A stretch of DNA of 64,000 nt from Paenibacillus mangrovi (GTDB lineage Bacteria; Bacillota; Bacilli; Paenibacillales; Paenibacillaceae), in contig NZ_JALIRP010000002.1 of assembly GCF_022898935.1 (NCBI RefSeq), forward strand, positions 620,001-684,000, in the 5' to 3' direction. Under the pieces are notes generated by a model. The model worked only from the letters and a program-made list of their open reading frames with translations, did not search any database and was not told where the DNA came from. Made by a program: the position numbers and the translations under genes. Below, in pieces: positions 41,462 to 50,680 of this stretch; position 1 is the first letter of the stretch, and each line of letters begins with the position of its first letter.

Positions 41462-44400
41462 ATGAAAAAACGAACATTACTTTCGACAGTTTGTGCATTG
41501 ACAGTGACAACGACATTATTACAATCGGCAGCCTATGCGGCAGATACGGCGGCTCAGCCGGTTCCGTATAATGTCGTACTTGAAAGCGCCCCGGTTACCA
41601 GCTCTCCCGTATCCCAGAGGGACTTCGACGTACTGTACCGTGATTTGGACGGCATCCCGACGTCGGAAGGCTCCTGGGTTGGCGGCGTGGCCGCGATCGG
41701 GGAGACGGCTTTTGCAGTGGCTGCCCACCCGGATACGACGCCCTTTATCGGGGCCTCCTATTATGGCACCGGCCGCGTTCTGGTCGCGGGCGACGAAGCT
41801 TACTTCAAGCTGACGACAGATCAGGCCGATAAAAAGGGCATTCTTGCGCGTAACATCATGCACTGGATGACCGAAGGCCTGAGCAAAACATATGCCGATG
41901 CGCTGAACGGAAACGGGAGCATATCCCTCATCACGAAAACCGAAGACTTTGAAGTTCCGGTCGGCGTCCCTGTCAATGTCGTAAAAGTCGCCTCCTGGGC
42001 AGACAAAGATGCCAGCGGAAGCCCGCTCCTCGATCCGGCGAAAAACCCCGTCGCATACATCGATTACCAATATGTCAGTGAGGAAGAACGCCCTCTTCTT
42101 GAGGCGTACGTCCGGAACGGCGGAAGACTGATCGTGACGATCAAGGGCTGGGTGCTGGAGCAATTCGCTTATGTTTCATTGCCTGACGGCAGAGAAACGG
42201 CCTCGTTGAATAGCGATTATCCGATCCAAAGATTACTGAATACGTTCGGCTTGAGCTTGATGAACAGCGTCGCCTCGTCCCAAGGCGGAACGACGCCGAT
42301 TCTCACGGCCGAGCTCTCGAACCATTACCATACCGTCAAGGTCATGACGGAGGCGAAAGCCGTCGAAGCGGGCACCCGCTCAATCGATGACGTGCAAATC
42401 GGCTTCCCCGGAGCGGACACCGCCATGAAGCTGAAGGTGCTGAGTGCGACGCTAAGCGGCACGTTCACGGCGCTTACACCCGTCAGCTCGATCTATGAGA
42501 CGGTGCATACCGATTCGGCTGCCATCCAGCAGGATACGCTGCCGATCAATCCGATCGTCAAGCCGTACAGCGGCGCTTTACTCCCTGTCGTCCTTGATCG
42601 TATTTATAGAGACCCAAGCGGAACGAAGTCTCCGTTCGCGGATGCGTTCCCTGGCAAGGTGCCGGACGATGCCCCGGTCGTTAACGGCAAAACGATCGAG
42701 GTGGACTACAATTATTCCACATTCGATTATTTGCGTATGGGTTATCCTCCGCAAAATTGGATCAGCACCGGGCTATACGCGCCTGCAGGCAAAGAAATCA
42801 CTGTCGAAGTTCCGGCCGGAACGGCCAACCTCGAGGTGCAAATCGGCGCCCATACGGACAGCCTGTCGAACCTTCCTTTGCAGCAGTGGGTTCGCGCGCC
42901 ACTCATCACCCGCAAAATGCAGCTGAAGCCGGGAACCAATAAAATTGCAAATCCGTACGGCGGGCTAGTCTATATCATTCCGACAAAGCCGGATCCGGGC
43001 GTCAAAATTCAGGCCAAAATAAGCGGAGCTGTGAATGCCCCCTACTACATAATGGGACAAACGAACCTGGACGACTGGAAAAACACGATCCGGAACTATC
43101 CGGCTCCATGGGCAGAGCTAAATTCGGGCAGAGCGATCATTACGGTACCGACCGAATACGTCCGCAGCCTGGACAATCCGGACGAAGTGCTCAAGAAATG
43201 GAATGAAATGATCGACGGCATGGATCGTTTGGCTGGTCTGTCGCCGGATCAAGACGAGCCGCACCGCAGCCCGAATCTTTCGTTCCGCTATGTCGGAGAC
43301 GCTGAGATCAGCGGGGGCTGGTTGCACGCGGGCTACCCGATTATGTTCCATGTGAACGGGAGCGCCATCGACGCCGTAACCGTTTACGGGATGGAAGGCC
43401 TGCAGGGCTGGGGCTGGTGGCACGAAACGGGTCATGAATATCAACAGCTGGCATGGACATGGGGAGCGGTCGTCGAAGCGACCGTCAATATTTACTCGTT
43501 GTACGCGCAGGAAATGTTCGGCAGCGGCTCGCGGCTTAACCTGCTCAATTCGAACGGCAAATCGATTTACGATCTGGCCTTCGACTTTATAAACAGCACC
43601 GATCCGAACAAAGATTTCAACAAAGACAAATACGATGGCACCAAAACGAACGATGTCTGGAACCGGCTGGTCATGTTCAAACAGCTTCAGCTCGCCTACG
43701 GTTGGGAGTTCTATACCAAGATGCACAAGCTTTATCGCGAAATCCCGGAAGGCAAGACGCTGATGGATGCGAGCGATCAGGAGAAGGTCGATTTGTTCGT
43801 CATTAAAGCGAGCGAAATCAGCGGCAACAATTTGCTGGAGTTTTTCGATAAATGGGCGCTGAAATATACGGATGCGGCGAAGCAAAAGGTGCTTGCCATG
43901 AATTTACCGAAGCCGGCGGTTCCTGTATGGACGCTGCGCGAAGCGCCGAACAAGCTTACCGGCATAACGCTCGACAAAACCGAGCTCGACTTGAATCTTG
44001 GCTCGAACAAATCGGCGCCCCTTACCGCGACTGTATCGTCTCTTCCCGACGCGGGAGATGTCCGGAAGGACGTCGTTTGGTTCACAAGCAACCCGAGTGT
44101 GGCGACCGTTGACAAGAACGGCGTCGTAACGGCCGTCGGCGAAGGAAAGGCGAAGATTACGGCTTCAACATGGGATGCAGCCTATAAAACAACGGCTCAA
44201 GTCGTTGTTGACAATGCGCCTCCTGTCATTACGTCGTCTACGGTGACGATGTCCGTTTATCAGACGGAGCCGCTACAAATCGGCTTTACAATTTCGGACG
44301 CGGGCAGCGGCGTGCAATCCTCGGAAGTCAAGCTGGACGGAGCGCTCGCCGGCAATCCGCTTGTGATCGAGCCGCTCACCCTTGCTCCTGGCGATCATGT

Positions 44401-44725
44401 CATTCAAGTCTTGGCGACGGATAAAGCGGGCAACCGAACCGAAAGCGAGTTTACGTTAAGCGTGACTCTGGATATCGATCATCTGGACAAGGTGCTGACG
44501 CTTGCCGGCGGCAAAGGCTGGATTACGAACGAAGGCGTGCTGAACAGCCTGCAGGCCAAAGTGAAGCAAATGCAGAAGCAGCAGCTTAACGGAAAAGAAG
44601 CTGCCGAATTGCTGAACGCGCTTGCGAACGAAGTGACAGCCCAGGCCGGCAGAAAGATCGTTCAGCCGTTCGCGGACCTGCTTCTGGCGGATATCGCATA
44701 TCTGGCGGATAAAGCGTCGCATTAA
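41462..44725 (+). CDS. Secreted M60-family metallopeptidase with BIg2 and FIMAH domains
   Basis: A 1087-residue protein with a signal peptide (1-26, ending SAAYA), an N-terminal region with ThuA/GATase-like flavour (about 40-250), a carbohydrate-binding-like beta region, then an M60 (enhancin-like) catalytic domain with HETGHEYQQ at 654-662 and the third ligand Glu672 (gluzincin HEXXH...E). C-terminal parts are a BIg2 domain (about 835-915), an Ig-like repeat and a FIMAH-type helical domain (about 1000-1085). M60 peptidases cleave mucin-type or other glycoproteins. ATG at 41462 is chosen as the base of the signal peptide. No SLH or sortase anchor is present. Confidence 0.88.
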   Translation: MKKRTLLSTVCALTVTTTLLQSAAYAADTAAQPVPYNVVLESAPVTSSPVSQRDFDVLYRDLDGIPTSEGSWVGGVAAIGETAFAVAAHPDTTPFIGASYYGTGRVLVAGDEAYFKLTTDQADKKGILARNIMHWMTEGLSKTYADALNGNGSISLITKTEDFEVPVGVPVNVVKVASWADKDASGSPLLDPAKNPVAYIDYQYVSEEERPLLEAYVRNGGRLIVTIKGWVLEQFAYVSLPDGRETASLNSDYPIQRLLNTFGLSLMNSVASSQGGTTPILTAELSNHYHTVKVMTEAKAVEAGTRSIDDVQIGFPGADTAMKLKVLSATLSGTFTALTPVSSIYETVHTDSAAIQQDTLPINPIVKPYSGALLPVVLDRIYRDPSGTKSPFADAFPGKVPDDAPVVNGKTIEVDYNYSTFDYLRMGYPPQNWISTGLYAPAGKEITVEVPAGTANLEVQIGAHTDSLSNLPLQQWVRAPLITRKMQLKPGTNKIANPYGGLVYIIPTKPDPGVKIQAKISGAVNAPYYIMGQTNLDDWKNTIRNYPAPWAELNSGRAIITVPTEYVRSLDNPDEVLKKWNEMIDGMDRLAGLSPDQDEPHRSPNLSFRYVGDAEISGGWLHAGYPIMFHVNGSAIDAVTVYGMEGLQGWGWWHETGHEYQQLAWTWGAVVEATVNIYSLYAQEMFGSGSRLNLLNSNGKSIYDLAFDFINSTDPNKDFNKDKYDGTKTNDVWNRLVMFKQLQLAYGWEFYTKMHKLYREIPEGKTLMDASDQEKVDLFVIKASEISGNNLLEFFDKWALKYTDAAKQKVLAMNLPKPAVPVWTLREAPNKLTGITLDKTELDLNLGSNKSAPLTATVSSLPDAGDVRKDVVWFTSNPSVATVDKNGVVTAVGEGKAKITASTWDAAYKTTAQVVVDNAPPVITSSTVTMSVYQTEPLQIGFTISDAGSGVQSSEVKLDGALAGNPLVIEPLTLAPGDHVIQVLATDKAGNRTESEFTLSVTLDIDHLDKVLTLAGGKGWITNEGVLNSLQAKVKQMQKQQLNGKEAAELLNALANEVTAQAGRKIVQPFADLLLADIAYLADKASH

Positions 44726-44734
44726 TTCGTTTCG

Positions 44735-44773
44735 AGCCTAAGAACTTCCCGCCCGGAAGTTCTTAGGCTTTTA
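44735..44773 (+). terminator. Rho-independent terminator after the M60 gene
   Basis: Perfect 15-bp stem (44735-44749 and 44755-44769) with a 5-nt loop, followed by TTTT. Confidence 0.92.
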
Positions 44774-45082
44774 CTGTTCCGGGCCCGCTGAAGCTTGGAA
44801 CGTTTCAGCGGCGGACAGAACCAAACGTACCGGAGGGAATGCATCCTCGTATTTACGCGCTGCCTGTTTGCTATCCCTGTCTTTCAGAAGCTGTCCGGAC
44901 GGGAAAACAACAAACTGGAGCAAGTTCACAGTTCAGAATCCGAGCAAATGACGTTATAACAGGGTGATTAATTCAGTTCCGAGCTGGTGATAATAGGGAG
45001 CATTACATACTTTTTAAGTTGACTATGGATGGCAGGTTCATCTACAATAAAAAGATAAATTTACAAGATAGGTGAAGAAATA
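44774..45082. other. Intergenic region upstream of trhO
   Basis: Between the terminator and trhO I see no gene. The only recognised element is the promoter near 45019-45048. Confidence 0.5.
45019..45048 (+). promoter_or_regulatory. Promoter of trhO
   Basis: -35 TTGACT (45019-45024) and -10 TACAAT (45043-45048) at 18-bp spacing, 35 bp before the trhO start. Confidence 0.65.
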
Positions 45083-45982
45083 ATGACAGCAACTAAAGAT
45101 TACCGTATTTTGTTATATTATAAATTCGTTAACATTCCTGATCCAGAGCAGTTTACTGCAGAACACCTTCAATATTGCAAGGATCTCGGCGTCAAAGGAC
45201 GCATTTTGATAGCATCGGAAGGCATTAACGGTACGCTGTCCGGAACGGTTGAGCAAACCGAAAAATACATGAACGACCTGAAGGCCAACCCGTTGTTTGC
45301 CGACACGGTGTTTAAGATCGACGAGTCCGAAGGACATGCGTTCAAGAAAATTTTCGTGCGTCATAAGCAGGAACTGGTTACATTCCGTTTCGAAGAGGAG
45401 ATCGACCCGAATGTCATTGGCGGTAAGCATTTGTCTCCGGTAGAATGGCATGAAATGCTGCAGCGGAACGACGTTGTGGTCATCGACGGCCGCAACGATT
45501 ACGAGTACGAAATCGGCCATTTCCGTGGTGCCATCCGTCCGGACGTGAAATCGTCCCGCGAGTTTCCGGAATGGATCCGTAATAACCTGGAACAGTACAA
45601 GGACAAAACGGTCCTTACTTACTGCACCGGAGGCGTCCGCTGCGAGAAATTGACCGGCTTCCTGATTAAGGAAGGCTTTCAGGACGTATCCCAGCTAGAG
45701 GGCGGCATCGTCACTTACGGTAAAGATCCGGAAGTAAAAGGCCATTTGTGGGATGGCAAATGTTATGTGTTCGACGAGCGAATCTCCGTGCCGATCAACC
45801 GTACCGAAGAAGATGTGGTCATCGCTAAATGCCATCACTGCGGCAAAACGGAAGACCGCTACATCAACTGCGCGAACCCTGTATGCAACAAGCAGCATGT
45901 TTGCTGCACCGATTGCGAAGAAGAACATCAATCCTTCTGCTCTGACGAGTGCAGAGAAGCTGTTATGGCTGTGAAGGCGTAA
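45083..45982 (+). CDS. trhO: tRNA uridine(34) hydroxylase, rhodanese family
   Basis: A 299-residue protein: an N-terminal acylphosphatase-like domain ([15 protein letters not shown], about 38-52), a rhodanese domain with the active loop CTGGVRCE (Cys181), and a C-terminal Cys-rich region with repeated CxxC pairs (about 248-290) that may bind metal. Homologues (YbfQ/YceA/TrhO) hydroxylate uridine 34 of tRNAs on the way to 5-methoxyuridine. ATG follows AGGTGAAGAAATA. It is monocistronic, bounded by terminators on both sides. Confidence 0.9.
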   Translation: MTATKDYRILLYYKFVNIPDPEQFTAEHLQYCKDLGVKGRILIASEGINGTLSGTVEQTEKYMNDLKANPLFADTVFKIDESEGHAFKKIFVRHKQELVTFRFEEEIDPNVIGGKHLSPVEWHEMLQRNDVVVIDGRNDYEYEIGHFRGAIRPDVKSSREFPEWIRNNLEQYKDKTVLTYCTGGVRCEKLTGFLIKEGFQDVSQLEGGIVTYGKDPEVKGHLWDGKCYVFDERISVPINRTEEDVVIAKCHHCGKTEDRYINCANPVCNKQHVCCTDCEEEHQSFCSDECREAVMAVKA

Positions 45983-46007
45983 ATATGAGAAGTTTGCTTT
46001 AAAAGAG

Positions 46008-46062
46008 CAGGCGGCTGTACTTTAGGAGCGTATGAGTCCTATGGTGCAGCCGCCTGTTTTTT
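46008..46062 (+). terminator. Rho-independent terminator after trhO
   Basis: Stem CAGGCGGCTG (46008-46017) and CAGCCGCCTG (46047-46056), perfect 10 bp, followed by six thymines. Confidence 0.88.
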
Positions 46063-46131
46063 GTGTTGATCGGAAAAAAAGCTGTGGCGCACTGGAGACG
46101 CTGCGAGATCAGACGATGCTCCCATCGCTGT

Positions 46132-46181
46132 TGTCTCCAGATTTTCATGAACTAATTTTTATAGGTGAAAATCCGGAGACA
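46132..46181. repeat. Palindromic intergenic element
   Basis: 16-bp inverted repeat with one mismatch: TGTCTCCAGATTTTCA (46132-46147) and TGAAAATCCGGAGACA (46166-46181), 18-bp loop. The pairing continues imperfectly outward (CATCGCTGT with AAGGCGACC). It resembles a REP-like or small mobile palindrome rather than a terminator, since no thymine run follows. Confidence 0.55.
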
Positions 46182-46455
46182 AAGGCGACCGCTGGCGCTT
46201 GTACGCATTCGTCTGCCCTCTCCGCTGGTTTTCTGCTGATTCATCAATTTAAACAAAAAGGATTATCTCCCCTCTGTTCGAAGATGGTTCATTACATCTG
46301 ACAATTTAACATTTTCTCTTTCACTTCCAACTTTTCAGAGTCTCCCGTTTCTTCCTGGTGCAAGCATATTCATACTAAACTCTTCACGTCTGAAGGAATG
46401 TCCCTGTCGCCCTTTCCCGCTAGTTCATAACTACATCTACATAGCACATAGCACT

Positions 46456-46542
46456 AAAAAAGGCTGTATCAAAAGTGATTGCACCCCAACGGTTAGATAC
46501 TACTAACACTTGGAGGCGCAACTCACTTGGGACAGCTTTTTT
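46456..46542 (-). terminator. Long imperfect inverted repeat, probable terminator of the AAA ATPase gene
   Basis: Arms 46456-46485 and 46512-46542 pair imperfectly over about 30 bp (AAAAAGGCTGT... with ...GACAGCTTTTTT), and the loop is about 26 nt. On the minus strand it begins 5 bp after the AAA gene stop and ends in a T-run. The sequence (GGCTGTCCCAAGTGAGTTGC when read in) also resembles insertion-sequence ends, so it may be a remnant of one. Confidence 0.6.
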
Positions 46543-46547
46543 GGGTA

Positions 46548-47339
46548 TTACTCCGATGTCTCTTCTTCCAGCAAAATGTCCAGCATCTGCTCGCGGTTGT
46601 TCATCATTTTCCGGGTAATAATGTAATGCTCCGTGTCCTCTAGCTCCACCTGGCGCATGCCGTTTTCGTCCAGCAGCCAGATCTCGGCATACGGGTAGGA
46701 CATCAGGATCGGTGAATGCGTCGCGATTATAAATTGCGATTGCTTAGTGACCAGCTGATGCATGCGCGTCAGCATGGACAGCTGTTTCAGCGGAGATAGG
46801 GCGGCTTCCGGTTCGTCCATCAGATACAGTCCCCGACCTCCGAATCGGTGCATAAATGTTGCAAAGAAGGATTCGCCGTGAGACTGTTCATGAAGTGACT
46901 TACCGCCGTATGCATCTTTGATGGGAGGACCGAGGCTCCATTCTTGTGCATCTAATTCATCGATATTCGTCGCTACGTTATAGTAGCTTTCCGCACGGAA
47001 GAAAAAGCCGTCCTTCGGCCTCATCACGCCCCGGGCCAGCCGTAGATATTGATGCAGTTCTGAATGGGAAGCCTGTGTCTCGAAGGAAAAGTTCATCGTT
47101 CCGCCCTCGGGATTAAATCCCCAAGCGATCGCCATCGCTTCCAGCAGCGTCGACTTTCCCGAACCGTTCTCGCCGACAATAAACGTAACCGGTTTTTGAA
47201 AGGACAGACTATAGAAATCATGGACTGCCGGCAGGCTAAAGGGATAGGTTCGGAAGGAAGGAACCTCCTCCCTTTTCAGCATCATACTACGCAAATACAA
47301 AGAACGCGCGTCCAACAAGAGTAGATCAGCTCCTTTCAT
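46548..47339 (-). CDS. AAA family ATPase (ABC/SMC-like fold), unknown role
   Basis: About 263 residues. Walker A is GENGSGKS (near residue 55-62), a signature-like SHGESFF follows, Walker B is LYLMDEPEAALS, and the switch is IIATHSPIL. This is the small stand-alone AAA_21/AAA_23-type ATPase found widely in Firmicutes, with unknown function. The start is uncertain: ATG at 47339 (AAGG upstream) or TTG codons at 47318/47315 behind AAAGGAGC. No partner nuclease is adjacent, so a defence role is not supported. Confidence 0.75.
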   Translation of the reverse strand: MKGADLLLLDARSLYLRSMMLKREEVPSFRTYPFSLPAVHDFYSLSFQKPVTFIVGENGSGKSTLLEAMAIAWGFNPEGGTMNFSFETQASHSELHQYLRLARGVMRPKDGFFFRAESYYNVATNIDELDAQEWSLGPPIKDAYGGKSLHEQSHGESFFATFMHRFGGRGLYLMDEPEAALSPLKQLSMLTRMHQLVTKQSQFIIATHSPILMSYPYAEIWLLDENGMRQVELEDTEHYIITRKMMNNREQMLDILLEEETSE

Positions 47340-47428
47340 TTCGAGCCTTGTATACCCTAAATAAAAAGGCATCATCCTACCCATTATGGATGGAATGATA
47401 CCCTTATTACAACTTGTCCGGTTAAAAA

Positions 47429-48403
47429 TTACAGCAATTCCTTACGCAGCTGTTCTGCCGATTTAGGCGACAGCATGCCGAACGGAATATCGAATACCGT
47501 TTTGGCGCCTTTGTCTCCTTTTGCAGACAACTTCGCAGCCGCACGTGCATATGCTACCAGCACGCTGGCAGTAAACTCGGGATTGCTGTCCAGCTTCAGA
47601 CCGAATTCGATGATTTGAGTGCTGTTCTCGCCAGTACGTCCGCTGCGCAGCACGGTACCGCCGTGAGGCATAGCTGAATGATTGGCTTTCAGCTCTTCTT
47701 CGCTGATGAAGTTCACGGTTGTGTCATAGTCAGAGAAGTAGTTCGGCATTTCTTTGATTTCTTTTTCGATGCGGGCTTGATCCGCGCCTTCTTCGGCAAC
47801 AACGAAGCATTCACGCAGATGCTTTTGACGGGTAGTCAGCTCCGGATTTTCTCCGGCACGTACTTTGGCAACCGCATCTTCCACCGGGATGGTGTACTGC
47901 ACGCCATTTTTTACGCCTTCGACACGGCGGATCGCATCAGAGTGTCCTTGGCTCACGCCGCGGCCCCAGAAAGTGTATTCTTTGCCTTCAGGCAAAATGG
48001 CTTCAGCAAGCATCCGGTTCAGCGAGAAGAGACCTGGATCCCAGCCCGTAGAGATGACGCTGACATGTCCGGCAGCCGCCGCTTCGGCATCCACCGTCGC
48101 AAAATATTCAGGAATACGCGCATGCGTATCAAAGCTGTCAACCGTGTTGAACATTTTAGCCAAAGCAGGGCCTTGTTCAGGCAAATCCGTTGCGGAACCG
48201 CCGCACAAAATCATTACATCGATTTTACCGATGTATTTTTCCGCTTCCGAAATATGTACAACCGGTACGCCAGCCTCTACGCCCTTCGGCTCACGACGGG
48301 TAAAGATCGCTTCAAGCTGCAGGTCCGGGTTTTGCCGGATCGCTTTTTCTACGCCTCTTCCCAAATTTCCGTAGCCCACAATACCAACCGTAATTTGTTT
48401 CAT
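47429..48403 (-). CDS. ddh: meso-Diaminopimelate dehydrogenase
   Basis: A 324-residue protein beginning with the dinucleotide loop VGIVGYGNLGRG, and carrying the family blocks CGGSATDLPEQ, DSFDTHARIPEY, STGWDPGLFSLNRML and GRGVSQGHSDAIRRVEGV. The enzyme makes meso-diaminopimelate from tetrahydrodipicolinate and ammonia with NADPH in a single step, supplying lysine and peptidoglycan. ATG at 48403 follows TTTTGGGAGGACTTT. The length equals that of known Ddh proteins. It is monocistronic. Confidence 0.95.
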   Translation of the reverse strand: MKQITVGIVGYGNLGRGVEKAIRQNPDLQLEAIFTRREPKGVEAGVPVVHISEAEKYIGKIDVMILCGGSATDLPEQGPALAKMFNTVDSFDTHARIPEYFATVDAEAAAAGHVSVISTGWDPGLFSLNRMLAEAILPEGKEYTFWGRGVSQGHSDAIRRVEGVKNGVQYTIPVEDAVAKVRAGENPELTTRQKHLRECFVVAEEGADQARIEKEIKEMPNYFSDYDTTVNFISEEELKANHSAMPHGGTVLRSGRTGENSTQIIEFGLKLDSNPEFTASVLVAYARAAAKLSAKGDKGAKTVFDIPFGMLSPKSAEQLRKELL

Positions 48404-48526
48404 AAAGTCCTCCCAAAACCACCAATATAGTGTCATTTTTCTCATTCTTACTGTTCTCTATTATAAACAGATTTAAGGATACATGTCATCCGATGTGAGG
48501 AAAAGCACAAACTTTCTGTATAAAAA

Positions 48527-48550
48527 TACAGGGACTAAAAAGCCCCTGTA
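48527..48550 (-). terminator. Terminator overlapping the end of the DUF2207 lipoprotein gene
   Basis: Stem TACAGGG (48527-48533) with CCCTGTA (48544-48550). On the minus strand it includes the last codons and stop, and is followed by ATTTTTATA. Confidence 0.7.
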
Positions 48551-50475
48551 CCTCCTTCTACGCCACCATCGCCTCCTCCACCACTGTAGCTGCTGTCCGA
48601 GCTTCCTGAAGAACTCGAAGGAGTGAAGCTGAGATGATTTTGCGTGTACTGCATGGACGTTAATATATCGGTGCTAAACAGAAGCGGTATGGCCGCAGCG
48701 TTGGTCGCCGTACCGTTCTGCTTTTGAGAGTTCAGACGTTGAACATATTTCGGAATGACACCAAGCAGGACCGCATGCTCCGCATCCCGCTCCATTTGAG
48801 CCGCATCCGCATCGGATGTGCCCGGGTCTTTACGGAGCTCTTTTCTCCAATTTTTAAGCGCATAACGGTACTGCTGCGTTTTCCAGGATAGACGGTATCT
48901 CGGAAGCACAGCGGCGAACAGTGCAGAACAAATCACGAGCACCAAATAGCCTCCCGAGCTTTCTTCATGAACGATCTGGCTTCCGATTACAAAACAGGCC
49001 GCATGGTAGAGAAGAATCCACAGCTTGGATTTGTATTTGATACAAGTCAGCAGCCCTCCGGCTCCCAGTAAAATCGCAATCAGAACGATACTTAAACGGG
49101 ATGCGGCATCCGCATAGTACAGATACAGCAATAAAATATAATGGATGATGACCATAAATGGAACCAACCATTTGAGCAGTGTATTCGCTCTGACCTCATC
49201 CGCATACGGCTCCGTAACGCCAAGAATATTTCTCCATTCCTTGAATTGTTCCGCATGCTTTAGCGAATTTTTGCGGTATTTCGCAATCAGCTGGTCATTC
49301 TCCTTTTCTTTAAACGTAGGTCCCGCGAGCGAGTCCATCAGGAATACCTTCACTCCGTTTTTCTCTTCGAACAACCAGTCGATCAGCTGGCGGTCAGCCG
49401 CGTTCAGCTGCTCTACGTTGCCTTGAAAAGTGAACAGAAGTGTTGTATCCGGAGCAGTCGGCTCTTCCAGAAAACGTGAGGATGCCTGCACCTCCTTGAC
49501 CGTAACAAATCCTCGGCTGCGCAGGGACAAAAGCCCTGCAATCAATTCCTTTTGCGTCAGCTTGCTTTTCCGGAAAATATACGTTTTCATCAGCGGGTCC
49601 AGCTGCTCCAGCTCTTCCTTGGAAACCTGGCCGCGGCTTACCCATGCCGATATTCTTTTCCAGGAAAGCAAATACAAAACGGCTCCTAGAAGGAAAACAA
49701 CCAGCAGGACGTTAATGATCTTATCGACAGCCTGCATTCTTCCTTCGCGTAGCTTCAGCTGGTCTTCCCGCTTCTGTTCAGCCGTCAGCATCTGTTTGAG
49801 AGAGTCATCCTTCTGGCTGACTTTCATCTGGGACAGCTGGTCCTGCGGGAAAAGCAGCAGCATCTCGGCGTCTCCGAATTCGGACAGCTTTTCGTTCTCA
49901 TAATGAACCGCGGGTTCGCCGCTGGTCGCAATCGTTCCTCCGGTACGGTCATGCAGGAAGGCATGTACATCAGCTTTGTTATAGCTTGAAGGCAGAAACA
50001 CATCCACATTCACATGGTGAATATCCTGGTTGCTATTCTCAAAGAAGCTGTAGTCCAGCTTGCCCACATCGCTGTATCTGACGGCAGCCTGATCGATGCG
50101 GTAGCGGTAATAAACCTGCTTCACTTCATCCTTACCGCCGCTGTATGTATAATACGTACCATTATCTTCATCCCATTCCACGTTCAAGCGCTCCAGATTT
50201 TCATAAGAGAACTCGCCCAGCTTCTTTCCTTGGGGCGGATTATAGGCCTCGAAAAACTCGATTCCCTTATGTTCGCCCTGATCGATGTATCTGGTCGTCC
50301 CTTCAAAGCTGCCTTTGAACGTGTACGTGAATAGCTCCTCTACATATAGATCCCCATCGGGCATGACGTAAGCTCTCGTATCCACTTGATCCATGGAGAA
50401 GCTCTTTTTGTCGCCACAGCCTGTCATGAGCAATACAAAAACAAGAATTACGGTCGTAAGCATCCATTTCTTCAT
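48535..50475 (-). CDS. DUF2207 lipoprotein/membrane protein with Gly-rich tail
   Basis: A 646-residue protein with lipobox MTGC (Cys20), an outer DUF2207 domain (about 25-245), a transmembrane helix (about 255-275), a cytoplasmic part, four hydrophobic segments (about 425-525), and a Ser/Gly-rich end (SSYSGGGGDGGVEGGTGAF). It is the same family as the DUF2207 protein at 10458-12245, but here the first part is a lipoprotein signal and no lemA gene is adjacent. ATG at 50475 follows ATAGGAGTGAGTGG. Function unknown. Confidence 0.85.
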   Translation of the reverse strand: MKKWMLTTVILVFVLLMTGCGDKKSFSMDQVDTRAYVMPDGDLYVEELFTYTFKGSFEGTTRYIDQGEHKGIEFFEAYNPPQGKKLGEFSYENLERLNVEWDEDNGTYYTYSGGKDEVKQVYYRYRIDQAAVRYSDVGKLDYSFFENSNQDIHHVNVDVFLPSSYNKADVHAFLHDRTGGTIATSGEPAVHYENEKLSEFGDAEMLLLFPQDQLSQMKVSQKDDSLKQMLTAEQKREDQLKLREGRMQAVDKIINVLLVVFLLGAVLYLLSWKRISAWVSRGQVSKEELEQLDPLMKTYIFRKSKLTQKELIAGLLSLRSRGFVTVKEVQASSRFLEEPTAPDTTLLFTFQGNVEQLNAADRQLIDWLFEEKNGVKVFLMDSLAGPTFKEKENDQLIAKYRKNSLKHAEQFKEWRNILGVTEPYADEVRANTLLKWLVPFMVIIHYILLLYLYYADAASRLSIVLIAILLGAGGLLTCIKYKSKLWILLYHAACFVIGSQIVHEESSGGYLVLVICSALFAAVLPRYRLSWKTQQYRYALKNWRKELRKDPGTSDADAAQMERDAEHAVLLGVIPKYVQRLNSQKQNGTATNAAAIPLLFSTDILTSMQYTQNHLSFTPSSSSGSSDSSYSGGGGDGGVEGGTGAF

Positions 50476-50614
50476 CCACTCACTCCTATCCCGGTACTGT
50501 TGCTTTTTTCTCTGCTTACCGGGTGTTTTCTTTTTATATTAACAAAAGTTGCCTATAGCGGAGCAAGAGGATATGGAACCAAAATGCGGGAAGTATCCGG
50601 CCTTCAGTATCTTC

Positions 50615-50668
50615 GTAAAAATAGAAGCCCCAACACACGGCATACATTCCAATGCACGGTGAAGGGGC
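50615..50668 (-). terminator. Probable terminator of the GH2 gene
   Basis: Stem GCCCC (50627-50631) / GGGGC (50664-50668) extended by CACGG...CCGTG-type pairing. On the minus strand it is followed by TTCTATTTTT. It lies 13 bp after the GH2 stop. Confidence 0.65.
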
Positions 50669-50680
50669 GCGGTCTCACGC

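Larger units (their letters stand above)
46063..46547. other. 485-bp gene-free region with two inverted-repeat structures
   Basis: No supported gene; an 89-codon open frame at 46032-46301 starts inside the trhO terminator and has no ribosome site or protein-like composition. The region holds the inverted repeats at 46132-46181 and 46456-46542. Confidence 0.5.

Noticed and set aside
46032..46301. 89-codon plus-strand open frame
   Set aside because: Starts within the trhO terminator, has no ribosome site, and includes the 46132-46181 palindrome.
46548..47339. AAA ATPase as part of an anti-phage system
   Set aside because: No partner nuclease, toxin or second subunit is encoded beside it; ordinary housekeeping genes flank it.
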